24,833 nt of DNA. Origin: Bacillota bacterium (lineage in GTDB: Bacteria; Bacillota; Bacilli; Paenibacillales; Paenibacillaceae). The notes beneath the pieces were generated by a model, which saw only the letters and a program-made list of their open reading frames with translations, was not told the origin of the DNA and did no database searches. The DNA lies in the NCBI GenBank assembly GCA_023386495.1, contig JAEWJS010000126.1, positions 1-24,833 of the forward strand. The letters are read 5' to 3'. The translations under genes were made by a program, and so were the position numbers. Shown piece by piece: positions 1 through 6,957 of this stretch; position 1 is the stretch's first letter; every line of letters begins with the position of its first letter.

Positions 1-20
1 GTTTCCGCATGCGCGGAAAC
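1..20 (-). terminator. Hairpin at left edge, possible terminator
   Basis: The first 20 bases form a perfect 8-bp stem (GTTTCCGC / GCGGAAAC) around an ATGC loop. It lies 20 bases beyond the stop codon of the minus-strand gene 40-405, so it could end that transcript. A U-tract, if present, would lie outside the window, so terminator function cannot be confirmed. Confidence 0.45.
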
Positions 21-39
21 GGCCTGTCGTGGTGCTATA

Positions 40-405
40 TTAATGGGAAGCTTGCGCTGACCCAGCGTTCGATTGGGTTGCGCTTGTGTCTGCCAATATT
101 TCGTTCGCTGCCGCCTTGACCTCAGGGTCGCTGTTCAGCATTTGCTCGATCGTCTTCCACGAATCCTCGCTCTTGCCGGCATTGCCCGCATGCTGTTTGG
201 CATCGTGCTTCGTGCTCTGCTTCGACGACATTTCATTGCCGAACTTGCGCGTCAATGCCGTCTCCAATATGCGGCCTTTCATGCCTGTGACCAGCTGCCC
301 CGTCGCGTTGCCGGCCCAAGCGAGCGAGCCCGGCCGCTTCTGCGACATATAAGCGGCTGCGGCGATCCCGACTATGCCCCCTAGAATAAATCCGCTCAAT
401 CTCAT
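40..405 (-). CDS. Small membrane-anchored protein of unknown function
   Basis: A 121-residue protein that I do not recognise as a named family. Residues 1-20 form a short Gly/Ala-rich hydrophobic segment that could be a single membrane anchor. The rest is hydrophilic, with a Lys/Ser/Gln-rich stretch (about 57-80) and an acidic, Ala-rich end (about 90-121). The overall shape, a short anchor followed by a charged helical tail, recalls YtxH-type envelope proteins, but this is only a resemblance. The start is well supported: AAGGAGG lies 10 bases upstream of the ATG at 405. The gene diverges from the deacetylase at 565 across a 159-base intergenic region, where I see no convincing promoter. A hairpin at 1-20 follows the stop codon. 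Confidence 0.7.
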   Translation of the reverse strand: MRLSGFILGGIVGIAAAAYMSQKRPGSLAWAGNATGQLVTGMKGRILETALTRKFGNEMSSKQSTKHDAKQHAGNAGKSEDSWKTIEQMLNSDPEVKAAANEILADTSATQSNAGSAQASH

Positions 406-564
406 GATAAGCTAACCTCCTTATTCGATTCGGATCACGTCTGTAGTGTGCCCGTGCACTGGCCGATCATCCGATTCAAAATTAGGAAGCTGAGCCGTTG
501 TTGGAATAGCGCCGACCATGATAAACTATGTCGAAACATCACGACGAAATGGAGGCCAGATGCA

Positions 565-1467
565 ATGCGTTACCATCCCCAGCTTCTACTGCTCGTGCTC
601 TTGTTAGTCCTGACAACCGCGTGCGGCAACTCGAGCGATAAGCCGTCGACAGCGAATGATTCTCCTCCCCAGGCCGCGGTGCAAGAGCCCGCTGAGGCAC
701 AAGAGCCGGCGGACGAGCCTGCCGAAGGAGCCGCATCCGACAATGGCAGCGAGGCTCCCGCAGGGACGGATGAGCCTGCCGCGCAGGAAGACACGCCAGC
801 CGCTGAGGAAGCGCCGCCCAAGAAGCTGTATCGCATGACAGATGCGTATCGGTTCGAGCCGATCGATCCGTCTGCGCCGGATAAGATGGTGTTATTGACG
901 TTCGACGACGGCCCCAAAGAACTGGAGATGCTCACGAGCATGCTGGACACGCTCGATAAGCATAAGGCCAAGGCCGTCTTCTTCGTGAACGGTTATCGTG
1001 CCGTGAAGCAGCCGGAGCTCCTTACGCTGATCCACGACCGCGGTCAGATGATCGGCAATCATGCTTGGGATCATATCGATCTGAAGAAAGAAGAGGCAGA
1101 TAAGGTCACGCAGCAGATTAAGGATGTGCAGGACCTCGTCCTCAAGCATACCGGGCAGAAACCGACCCTGTTCCGTCCTCCGTTCGGTTCGGGCGGCGAG
1201 GCCGTTAAGGCTGTCGCGGAGCGCGAAGGCTTGCTGTACATGACCTGGTCTAACGGCTCGCTGGATTGGGATGCCAGCACCAAGGACAAGCCGGATGCCG
1301 TTATCGCCAACGTGCTTGATCAGCTGCATCCCGGTGCGAACATTCTGATGCATGAATTACCTTGGACCGCTCAGGCGCTTGACCGGCTATTGACGCAGCT
1401 GACCGAGAAGGGCTACGGCTTCATTGACCCTTTCACGATCGAGACGCCTGCCGCTGACGCAGCGTAA
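565..1467 (+). CDS. Polysaccharide deacetylase lipoprotein (NodB domain)
   Basis: A predicted 300-residue metal-dependent deacetylase removing N-acetyl groups from a cell-wall or surface polysaccharide, on the outer face of the membrane. Residues 1-19 are a lipoprotein signal ending in LTTAC, with Cys20 as lipidation site. Residues 30-85 are a Pro/Ala/Glu-rich acidic linker with no expected fold, probably a tether through the wall. The catalytic domain (about 105-295) carries TFDDGP (112-117; Asp114 catalytic base, Asp115 metal ligand), NHAWDH (165-170; His166 and His170 metal ligands), RPPFG (204-208) and LMHE (261-264), so the active site looks complete. I start it at 565, not the upstream in-frame ATG at 448, because GGAGG at 551-555 is well placed and the lipoprotein signal begins there. 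The substrate cannot be told. Its last 35 bases overlap the end of the convergent phosphoesterase gene. Confidence 0.88.
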   Translation: MRYHPQLLLLVLLLVLTTACGNSSDKPSTANDSPPQAAVQEPAEAQEPADEPAEGAASDNGSEAPAGTDEPAAQEDTPAAEEAPPKKLYRMTDAYRFEPIDPSAPDKMVLLTFDDGPKELEMLTSMLDTLDKHKAKAVFFVNGYRAVKQPELLTLIHDRGQMIGNHAWDHIDLKKEEADKVTQQIKDVQDLVLKHTGQKPTLFRPPFGSGGEAVKAVAEREGLLYMTWSNGSLDWDASTKDKPDAVIANVLDQLHPGANILMHELPWTAQALDRLLTQLTEKGYGFIDPFTIETPAADAA

Positions 1468-2299
1468 GGACGTGAACCTCTGCCGGCGCGTTCAGGCGCA
1501 GCGGAAGATGCGATGTGCCATACCCTTTGCTGACGAACAGCCGGAGACGCCGCTCTCCGGCTGTTTGGCGTACCTTCCACTCATACCATCCGCCGGAATA
1601 GGTCACGGTCGTATAGGAGCGATACAGCGGGCCCAATATAGGCAGCACGAGCTGACCGCCATGCGTGTGTCCCGCAAGGACGAGATCGACATGGAGCGAC
1701 GGGCGGCTCGCAAGCTTCTCGATCAAGATAGGATCATGCGCAAGCAGGATCGTGCAATCCTCTTCCAAGCGGCCAGGATACTCGACAGGCGGCTGCAGCG
1801 CCATCTCCAGCCGATCCCGCCCGCTCTTAGCATCGTCTACACCCGCAAGCCGCAGACGCTCCCCGCCTGTCTGCTCCAGCATCACGGAGTCATTCGATAG
1901 GATACGGACACCTTCTTCATGCAGCAGCACCTCGAGTTCGCGCGCATGATCATCGTAATCATGATTGCCGTATACCATATAGACCGGCCCAAGTGCGGCA
2001 AGCAGCTTAATATTGCGCCGCGTACGCTCCAGCGGTACGCCGCTTTCCCTAAGATCGCCCCCGATCAGCACCAGATCGAAGCGGCCTCCGGCGGCCGCTT
2101 GATCAATGACCTGACGCTCGACCAGCCTGCGGTGAATATCGCTAATAAAAAAAATACGCGTCCCTTCGAAGGACGCTGGTAGACGGTCCAGCTCGACATC
2201 CATCTCTCGAACCGCCGTTCGTCTGGCTTCTGCGTGCATCCATGCCGTCATCGCCGCACCAATGCCGGCTGCCGTGAGCAGTATACCCGTGATCGTCAT
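1433..2299 (-). CDS. Metallophosphoesterase, membrane-anchored (YpbG-like)
   Basis: A 288-residue calcineurin-like phosphoesterase. Residues 1-20 are an N-terminal hydrophobic anchor. The metal-binding motifs appear in the family's usual order: DIH (54-56), GGD (80-82), GNHD (111-114), HD (188-189) and GHTHGG (210-215). In this family these bind two metal ions that activate water to break phosphomonoester or phosphodiester bonds; the substrate is not known. Membrane-anchored relatives include B. subtilis YpbG and YkuE, and position next to the CPBP protease and near serA favours the YpbG relation. GGAGGAGG lies 7 bases before the ATG. It is the last gene of a minus-strand set that starts with the CPBP gene. 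The stop lies inside the deacetylase gene on the other strand, so the two transcripts converge with a 35-base overlap. Confidence 0.88.
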   Translation of the reverse strand: MTITGILLTAAGIGAAMTAWMHAEARRTAVREMDVELDRLPASFEGTRIFFISDIHRRLVERQVIDQAAAGGRFDLVLIGGDLRESGVPLERTRRNIKLLAALGPVYMVYGNHDYDDHARELEVLLHEEGVRILSNDSVMLEQTGGERLRLAGVDDAKSGRDRLEMALQPPVEYPGRLEEDCTILLAHDPILIEKLASRPSLHVDLVLAGHTHGGQLVLPILGPLYRSYTTVTYSGGWYEWKVRQTAGERRLRLFVSKGYGTSHLPLRLNAPAEVHVLTLRQRQASRS

Positions 2300-2335
2300 G
2301 TCGATACCTCCTCCGTAAGTCGCGTGAACGGATCG

Positions 2336-2575
2336 CTATTGTTGACCCGATAGCTCCCTGCCGAAGAAGAACAAACCGGCAGCAAGCACAAGGAACAGCA
2401 CGATGAGCGTGTTGTAGAACCAGCTCGCCATCTGCTGTTTGTTCGAAGGATGCTTCTCGCGACGCGAAGGCAGCGACGCATCTTCCTTCACAGGCGGCTC
2501 TACAGCCGCATTCTTGGCCTTGCGTCTGCTCCTCGCCTGCGAGGAGCGTGTCGTCGTTTCCTCATTGATCATCAT
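2336..2575 (-). CDS. Small protein with C-terminal membrane segment
   Basis: A 79-residue protein of no family that I recognise. Residues 1-50 are polar and rich in Arg, Lys, Ser and Glu, probably disordered; residues about 53-72 form one strong membrane segment, followed by a short polar tail. The start codon overlaps the CPBP stop codon (ATGA, 2572-2575), and GGAGGG lies 10 bases upstream, which supports translational coupling and a real gene. It sits between the CPBP gene and the phosphoesterase, the place held by small genes (ypbE/ypbF) in B. subtilis, but I see no sequence likeness to those. A membrane partner of the CPBP protein is possible but is only a guess from the coupling. Confidence 0.75.
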   Translation of the reverse strand: MMINEETTTRSSQARSRRKAKNAAVEPPVKEDASLPSRREKHPSNKQQMASWFYNTLIVLFLVLAAGLFFFGRELSGQQ

Positions 2576-3171
2576 GACTTGTCTTCCCTCCGGAATCGAA
2601 TGATGAGACCCATCGCCGCGTCAATGGCGAAGTGCGCCGCGATCGGCGCCCACAACGTGCCCGTCTCGATATAGATCCATCCAAGCCCGTAACTGATCGA
2701 GAATACCAGACCAGTCGGAATCCAGTGTTTCAAGTAGCGGACGTGAATGGCAGCGAACAGAATGCTGGTCCAGTAGGGCCCGAAGTTATGTTGAATCGCG
2801 CCACGAAACAGCAATTCTTCGCATACGGCTACGACAAACGACAGTACCAGAATATGCCACACGGGACGTGCGCGGAACAGCCTCTCGTTAACGCCGCCGT
2901 CATCTGCCGCGTCATCGGGCACCCATCTGGAAATGATGAGATCGACCAGAACGACTGCTGCCGCAAGTCCGAAGCCCCACAAGGCAAACATCCATCCGGC
3001 AGGAATTTCCAGCAGCGAAATTGGATTGCGCCGCTGTAAAAACACCCAAATCAATCCGATAATAAGCGTTAGAGCTTGCGTGAGATAGAGATTGAGCAGC
3101 AGCATGCGATCGTCCAATTGGTCGACGGTCACTTTGCGGATCTTGATGTTACGCCAGTCGAATTTTTTCAT
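2572..3171 (-). CDS. CPBP-family intramembrane glutamic protease (YpbD-like)
   Basis: A 199-residue membrane protein of the CPBP (CAAX protease / bacteriocin-processing, Abi) family. The conserved motifs are present: EELLFR (118-123; Glu118, Glu119 and Arg123), His143 in the second motif, and His180 with Asp184 in the third. In Rce1-type members the Glu and His residues activate water for peptide cleavage inside the membrane. Hydrophobic stretches at about 28-46, 59-80, 105-118, 133-145, 152-170 and 173-192 fit a multi-pass protein. The substrate is unknown. It is the first gene of a coupled set with the 79-residue protein and the phosphoesterase, and it diverges from the gene at 3278. The ribosome site AAGGGG is unusually close to the ATG. 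Confidence 0.87.
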   Translation of the reverse strand: MKKFDWRNIKIRKVTVDQLDDRMLLLNLYLTQALTLIIGLIWVFLQRRNPISLLEIPAGWMFALWGFGLAAAVVLVDLIISRWVPDDAADDGGVNERLFRARPVWHILVLSFVVAVCEELLFRGAIQHNFGPYWTSILFAAIHVRYLKHWIPTGLVFSISYGLGWIYIETGTLWAPIAAHFAIDAAMGLIIRFRREDKS

Positions 3172-3277
3172 AATCCCCTTCGTTATTCCCTTTTTCGATA
3201 TTTTCCCCTATACTATGGGGACATAGCGCCATCATTCGACTCTATCCCTAATAATACATAGTTTGAAGGAGACTGTC

Positions 3278-4192
3278 ATGGAGAAGCGATTGACCCGAAC
3301 CGAAATGCTGTTTAGCCTCGGCTTCATATTCATGCTGATACTGGCTATGGGCGCCTTTTTTGTAGGCTTGAAGATCGGCTCTGACAAGACCGAAGCGAAG
3401 TACGTTCCCAGCAAGAAGCTGAATACGGAAGCTGCCGCCAAGGTCACCGCTTATGAGCAACAAGATCTCGTTTCCTTCTATCATACCGTATTTTTGCCTT
3501 ATCGTGAATTTATGAACGAATGGGTCGCCGAAATCGACAGCATGAAGGCCGGGTTGACCGGGGACCCCGCATCCAAGCTGAAGGAATTGTCGTCGCTCGC
3601 GGACAAGCAGTACGAGGCCGCGTCCAAAGCCGTCGTCTCGAACGTCTCGCCGCTCCTCGTCGATGCGCAGACGAAAATCCTGAAGAGCTTGAAGCTCTAC
3701 TCCCAAGCGATGGACCGCCATCGCAGCACGGCCGAAACCGGCGAATCCACCGCCGTGATTGCGGCAATCGGCAAGGACGTCTACTACCGCGAAGCGCTCG
3801 AGTTCTCGCTTCAATCGCAAGAAGACTATTACAGCGCCATGCTGAAGTGGAATGCCTCGATCGACCCGGATCTGCCTGAAGACTTCATCGCGCCGAAGCT
3901 TATGGAAATTGCCGACTGGAAGTCGCAGCCGCTGATCATCAAGAACAAGCTAGTCGCCGAAGAGCTCCACTCCCGCATGCTGCTGACCGCGTACTACCCG
4001 CAGGACTTGACGGCAAGGATCGACCAGTTCATCTCTTCCGGACAAGCCTCGAACATGAAGATCAAGACCGTATCCTCGATTATCGATCTATTGGTCAGCA
4101 CGGATGCGGTCCGTACGGATGATTTTGTGAATTTCAAATCCAGGTACTATCAAGATGCCGTGCTGCCTCTGCTTCCGTTCTTCATCTCTTGA
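3278..4192 (+). CDS. Unrecognised membrane-anchored helical protein
   Basis: A 304-residue protein of no family that I recognise. One strong membrane segment spans about residues 11-32, with a basic stretch (MEKRLTR) before it. This predicts an uncleaved N-terminal anchor with the remaining ~270 residues outside the cell. That part is rich in Lys, Ser, Ala and Leu, almost free of Cys and Gly, and reads as mostly alpha-helix. I chose the ATG at 3278 rather than the TTG five codons upstream because the AAGGAG overlaps that TTG and lies 6 bases before the ATG. It is a single-gene unit between the divergent CPBP gene and the convergent rhodanese gene. No catalytic motif is visible; a structural or sensory envelope role is as far as one can go. 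Confidence 0.82.
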   Translation: MEKRLTRTEMLFSLGFIFMLILAMGAFFVGLKIGSDKTEAKYVPSKKLNTEAAAKVTAYEQQDLVSFYHTVFLPYREFMNEWVAEIDSMKAGLTGDPASKLKELSSLADKQYEAASKAVVSNVSPLLVDAQTKILKSLKLYSQAMDRHRSTAETGESTAVIAAIGKDVYYREALEFSLQSQEDYYSAMLKWNASIDPDLPEDFIAPKLMEIADWKSQPLIIKNKLVAEELHSRMLLTAYYPQDLTARIDQFISSGQASNMKIKTVSSIIDLLVSTDAVRTDDFVNFKSRYYQDAVLPLLPFFIS

Positions 4193-4210
4193 ACTTGCAG
4201 CGGATGCCGA

Positions 4211-4534
4211 TCAATCGTAACGAAAGCCCTGAATCAAGGCTGCAGCCGCGATTCCGCCGGACACATTGCGGAGCGCGCTGTAGCCTTTGTCATGCATGTA
4301 ACGGCACGCATAGACGCTCCTAACGCCATGCGCGCACAGCATATACCACGCTTCGTCAGGCGGCAGCTCCTCCATACGGTCGGGGATGGTCTGCAGCGGC
4401 ATATGCACGGTACCCGGCAGGTGATAGTATTCCCATTCCGGCAGCTCGCGAACATCAATGACGCGTTCCCGCGCGATATCGCCGTTCTTCAATCCTTCCA
4501 GCAACTGTTTTGCGCTAATATCGACCCATGACAT
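4211..4534 (-). CDS. Single-domain rhodanese-like protein
   Basis: A 107-residue cytoplasmic protein made of one rhodanese domain. The active-site loop CAHGVRS (67-73) places the sulfur-accepting Cys67 at the start of a normal-length loop, and the domain's early signature VIDVRE (25-30) and HLPGTVHMPL (38-47) are present. Such proteins carry persulfide sulfur for thiosulfate, polysulfide or cofactor chemistry; the acceptor here is unknown. The start is supported by AGGATG just before the ATG. It diverges from serA across 157 bases and converges with the unknown gene ending at 4192, so it is probably transcribed alone. Confidence 0.87.
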   Translation of the reverse strand: MSWVDISAKQLLEGLKNGDIARERVIDVRELPEWEYYHLPGTVHMPLQTIPDRMEELPPDEAWYMLCAHGVRSVYACRYMHDKGYSALRNVSGGIAAAALIQGFRYD

Positions 4535-4631
4535 CCTGCAAAATCGCCCCTTTTATACGCTAAATACGAACATTCAAGCCATCGATGCGCCAATCATAAC
4601 GAAAATTTCACAAATCGGCAACGATGACGGA

Positions 4632-4659
4632 TTGCTTCTTGACGCTGCTTTGCTATAAA
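4632..4659 (+). promoter_or_regulatory. Candidate serA promoter (extended -10)
   Basis: TTGCTT at 4632-4637 and TATAAA at 4654-4659 are 16 bases apart, and TG at 4651-4652 makes the latter an extended -10. Transcription would start near 4666 and give a leader of about 25 bases, too short for a T-box or riboswitch. This is pattern matching by eye. Confidence 0.5.
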
Positions 4660-4691
4660 ATAGTAACATTACGATAGGGGGTTCTACTGTC

Positions 4692-6284
4692 ATGTTTAAA
4701 GTTCTAGTATCGGATCCAATCAGCGACCTGGGCATTCAGCAGCTCGTCGATGCACAGGACGTCGCCGTCGATAAGAAGCCTGGACTCAGCGAAGACGAGC
4801 TCGTTCAGATCATTGGCGAATACGACGCTCTTCTCGTCCGCAGCCAGACGCGCGTCACGGCACGCATCATGGAAGCCGGCAAGCAACTGAAGGTCGTCGG
4901 ACGCGCAGGGGTTGGCGTCGACAACATTGACCTCGCGGCAGCAACCGAACGCGGCATTATCGTTATTAACGCGCCTGACGGCAACACGATTACGACTTGC
5001 GAGCATACCTTTGCCATGATGATGGCCGTAGCACGCCACATCCCGCAAGCTTATATGAAGACGGTCGGCGGCGTATGGGATCGCAAGACGTTCCTTGGCG
5101 TCGAGCTGCGCAACAAGAAGCTCGGCGTTATGGGCATGGGCCGGATCGGCAGCGAAGTGGCTGCGCGCGCCAAAGCTTTCGGCATGGAGATTCTTGCTTA
5201 TGACCCCTTCCTGACCGAAGAGCGTGCCGACAAGCTGGGCGTTAAGCTGTCCTCCGTCGAAGATATCGTACGCCATGCAGACTTCATGACGGTACACACG
5301 CCGCTCACGCCGGAAACGCGTCACATGATTTCCCGCGCGCAGTTCGAGATCATGAAGCCGGGCATGCGCATCGTGAACTGCGCCCGCGGCGGCATTATCG
5401 ACGAGCAAGCCCTGATTGAAGCGATCGATCAAGGCATCGTCGCAGGCGCCGCATTTGACGTATTCGAGGTGGAGCCTCCTGCTGCGGACCATCCGTTCCT
5501 GACGCATCCGAAAGTTATCGTCACTCCTCACCTTGGCGCATCCACGGTAGAAGCGCAGGAGAACGTGGCAATCGACGTATCGGAGCAAGTGCTGCACATC
5601 CTGCGTGCGGAGCCGTTCAAGAACGCGGTCAACATGCCGCCGATCCCCGGCGACGTGCTGAACAAGCTCCAGCCGTACTTCACGCTCGGCGAGAAGCTCG
5701 GCAGCTTCATCGCGCAGCTCACGGAAGGCGCCGTCCAAGAAATTACGGTCAGCTATTCCGGCGACCTCGCAGATGTCGACACGCAGCCGCTGACCCGCTA
5801 CATCGTTAAGGGCGTGCTGTCGCATCACCTCGGCTCGGATCAAGTCAACGTCGTCAACGCGATGCACCTGGCTAAGACGCGCGGCCTGAACATCGTCGTC
5901 AACCAATCGACGACGCATAAGGGCTTCACGAACCTCGTCACGGTCTCGCTCCGCACGAAGCAAGAGGAGCGCTTCGCGGCCGGCACGCTGCTGAACGGCT
6001 ATGGCGCGCGGATCGTGCAGATCGACAAGTATCCGGTCGACGTCGCGCCGGAAGGCAACCTGCTCCTGATCAGCCATAACGATAAGCCGGGCATCATCGG
6101 CCGCGTCGGTACGCTGCTGGGCAATAACGACGTCAACATCGCCACGATGCAGGTCGGTCGTAAGCTCGTTGGCGGTGCCGCGATCATGGTCCTCACGGTC
6201 GACAAGGGCGTGCCGAAGGACGTCGTCGCGGAAGTGACGAAGATGTCCGATATTAATACGGCGAAGGAAATAATCGTAGTGTAA
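4692..6284 (+). CDS. serA: D-3-phosphoglycerate dehydrogenase
   Basis: A 530-residue cytoplasmic enzyme that oxidises 3-phosphoglycerate to 3-phosphohydroxypyruvate with NAD+, the first step of serine synthesis. The NAD-binding signature GMGRIG is at 148-153, and the family motifs NCARGGIIDE and PHLGAST carry the catalytic Arg and His. Beyond the catalytic core (about 1-310) come the intervening (ASB) domain and a C-terminal ACT domain (about 455-530), where serine feedback usually acts. The length matches the long form found in Bacillus and mycobacteria (about 525-530). AGGGGG lies about 10 bases before the ATG. It is a single-gene unit with its own promoter and a strong terminator. In B. 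subtilis serA also lies near the ypb genes and the res genes. Confidence 0.97.
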   Translation: MFKVLVSDPISDLGIQQLVDAQDVAVDKKPGLSEDELVQIIGEYDALLVRSQTRVTARIMEAGKQLKVVGRAGVGVDNIDLAAATERGIIVINAPDGNTITTCEHTFAMMMAVARHIPQAYMKTVGGVWDRKTFLGVELRNKKLGVMGMGRIGSEVAARAKAFGMEILAYDPFLTEERADKLGVKLSSVEDIVRHADFMTVHTPLTPETRHMISRAQFEIMKPGMRIVNCARGGIIDEQALIEAIDQGIVAGAAFDVFEVEPPAADHPFLTHPKVIVTPHLGASTVEAQENVAIDVSEQVLHILRAEPFKNAVNMPPIPGDVLNKLQPYFTLGEKLGSFIAQLTEGAVQEITVSYSGDLADVDTQPLTRYIVKGVLSHHLGSDQVNVVNAMHLAKTRGLNIVVNQSTTHKGFTNLVTVSLRTKQEERFAAGTLLNGYGARIVQIDKYPVDVAPEGNLLLISHNDKPGIIGRVGTLLGNNDVNIATMQVGRKLVGGAAIMVLTVDKGVPKDVVAEVTKMSDINTAKEIIVV

Positions 6285-6303
6285 AAAGAGTGAATTGGGA
6301 AGA

Positions 6304-6330
6304 GGCTCCTGCTTTTGGCGGGAGCCTTTT
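6304..6330 (+). terminator. serA rho-independent terminator
   Basis: GGCTCCTGC (6304-6312) pairs with GCGGGAGCC (6318-6326, one G-T pair) around a short T-rich loop, followed by TTTT. It lies 20 bases after the serA stop codon. Confidence 0.85.
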
Positions 6331-6398
6331 GCTGTGAGGAGGAAACGTCTGGGGACGGCGCGTCGTTCCGGGATTTCGGTTCCGGTTGCTGTTGCGGC

Positions 6399-6478
6399 CA
6401 GGGAATTTTAATCGGAAGTCCAGAGGACATTCCCCGGCCGCAAAGGCAAACGCTAGCGCTCCTCCACCGAATTCCCTG
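6399..6478. repeat. Structured intergenic DNA with 9-bp inverted repeat
   Basis: CAGGGAATT (6399-6407) and AATTCCCTG (6470-6478) are perfect inverted copies enclosing about 60 bases. Inside them are a small GTCC/GGAC hairpin (about 6418-6428) and the palindrome CGCTAGCG (6451-6458). I see no open reading frame with a ribosome site. It is the first part of a hairpin chain that runs to 6601 between serA and the repeat region beyond it. Role unknown. Confidence 0.5.
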
Positions 6479-6488
6479 CACGCTGCGC

Positions 6489-6552
6489 CGTCCTTCGGAC
6501 GTTTACCTTCCGGGGAAGGGCGGCTCCCTTCGGAGCCTCTTCCCCCGGAAGG
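6489..6552. repeat. Two adjacent hairpins, one long and nested
   Basis: A short hairpin CGTCC-TTC-GGACG (6489-6501) is followed four bases later by a long one. Its left arm CCTTCCGGGGAAG (6506-6518) pairs with CTTCCCCCGGAAGG (6539-6552, one bulged C), and inside it GGCTCC (6522-6527) pairs perfectly with GGAGCC (6532-6537) around CTTC. No T-tract follows on either strand, so it is not a plain terminator. Confidence 0.6.
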
Positions 6553-6563
6553 AAGTGCAAATA

Positions 6564-6601
6564 GACCGGCCCTGGATCGCTTGCGCTCCCCAGGGCCGGT
6601 C
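6564..6601. terminator. Strong 12-bp inverted repeat, possible terminator
   Basis: GACCGGCCCTGG (6564-6575) and CCAGGGCCGGTC (6590-6601) are perfect 12-bp inverted copies with a 14-base loop that can form an inner CGC/GCG stem. The following bases are TTGTAACTT on the plus strand and TATTTGC on the minus strand, so the T-tract is weak both ways. It may back up the serA terminator or end minus-strand transcripts reading past resE, whose stop is about 360 bases away. Confidence 0.5.
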
Positions 6602-6625
6602 TTGTAACTTATTAGCGTAAATTTG

Positions 6626-6785
6626 TACCACTAATTTTCCGAGAATTCGGCCGTTCAACAAATTAGAGTCATTTCCTGCTACTATTTCGAGAGATTTTAT
6701 TGATTAGTCAGATCGCATCGACAAATAGATGTACTTTTTGCCTCTACTCGCTACAGCACTCATTTTTCGGCCGAAATAGATGTAC
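6626..6785. repeat. AT-rich intergenic region with degenerate repeats (copy A)
   Basis: This AT-rich stretch stands out against its GC-rich surroundings. AAATAGATGTAC occurs at 6723-6734 and again at 6774-6785, each followed by a T-rich run, about 51 bases apart. TACCACTAATTTT occurs at 6626-6638. Both words recur in the intergenic region near 23300-23415. No coding potential is visible. The rest of the gap up to 6957 holds only short imperfect palindromes. Confidence 0.55.
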
Positions 6786-6957
6786 AATTTTACGTTATTT
6801 CAGTTGACGGGCCTCAATTACTGCGTCGGCACGTGGCGGCTGTCAGCCTCGAAGCGTTCCTGATCAGCAATGGCCGATCAAGCCCTCTTCGCGGTCACAA
6901 GCTGGCTTGCGCATTGTTTCACGACCAACAAGAATTGGTGCTAGGATTCGCGTTCTT

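Noticed and set aside
4226..4242. AGCC/GGCT hairpin as a terminator for the gene ending at 4192
   Set aside because: It is short, lies inside the coding end of the rhodanese gene, and has no T-tract.
4639..4644. TTGACG as -35 of a serA promoter
   Set aside because: The only good -10 (TATAAA at 4654) is 9 bases away, too close; the extended -10 with TTGCTT fits better.
4704..6077. A 457-codon open frame on the minus strand opposite serA
   Set aside because: It lies wholly antisense to a clear serA, has no ribosome site, and its Arg/His/Asp-rich composition is typical of the reverse of a GC-rich gene.
6315..6620. Short open frames through the hairpin region after serA
   Set aside because: No ribosome site, and the residues merely follow the hairpin arms.
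6723..6785. A CRISPR-like array
   Set aside because: Repeats are 12 bases, degenerate around the core and only two in a row, and no cas gene is nearby.
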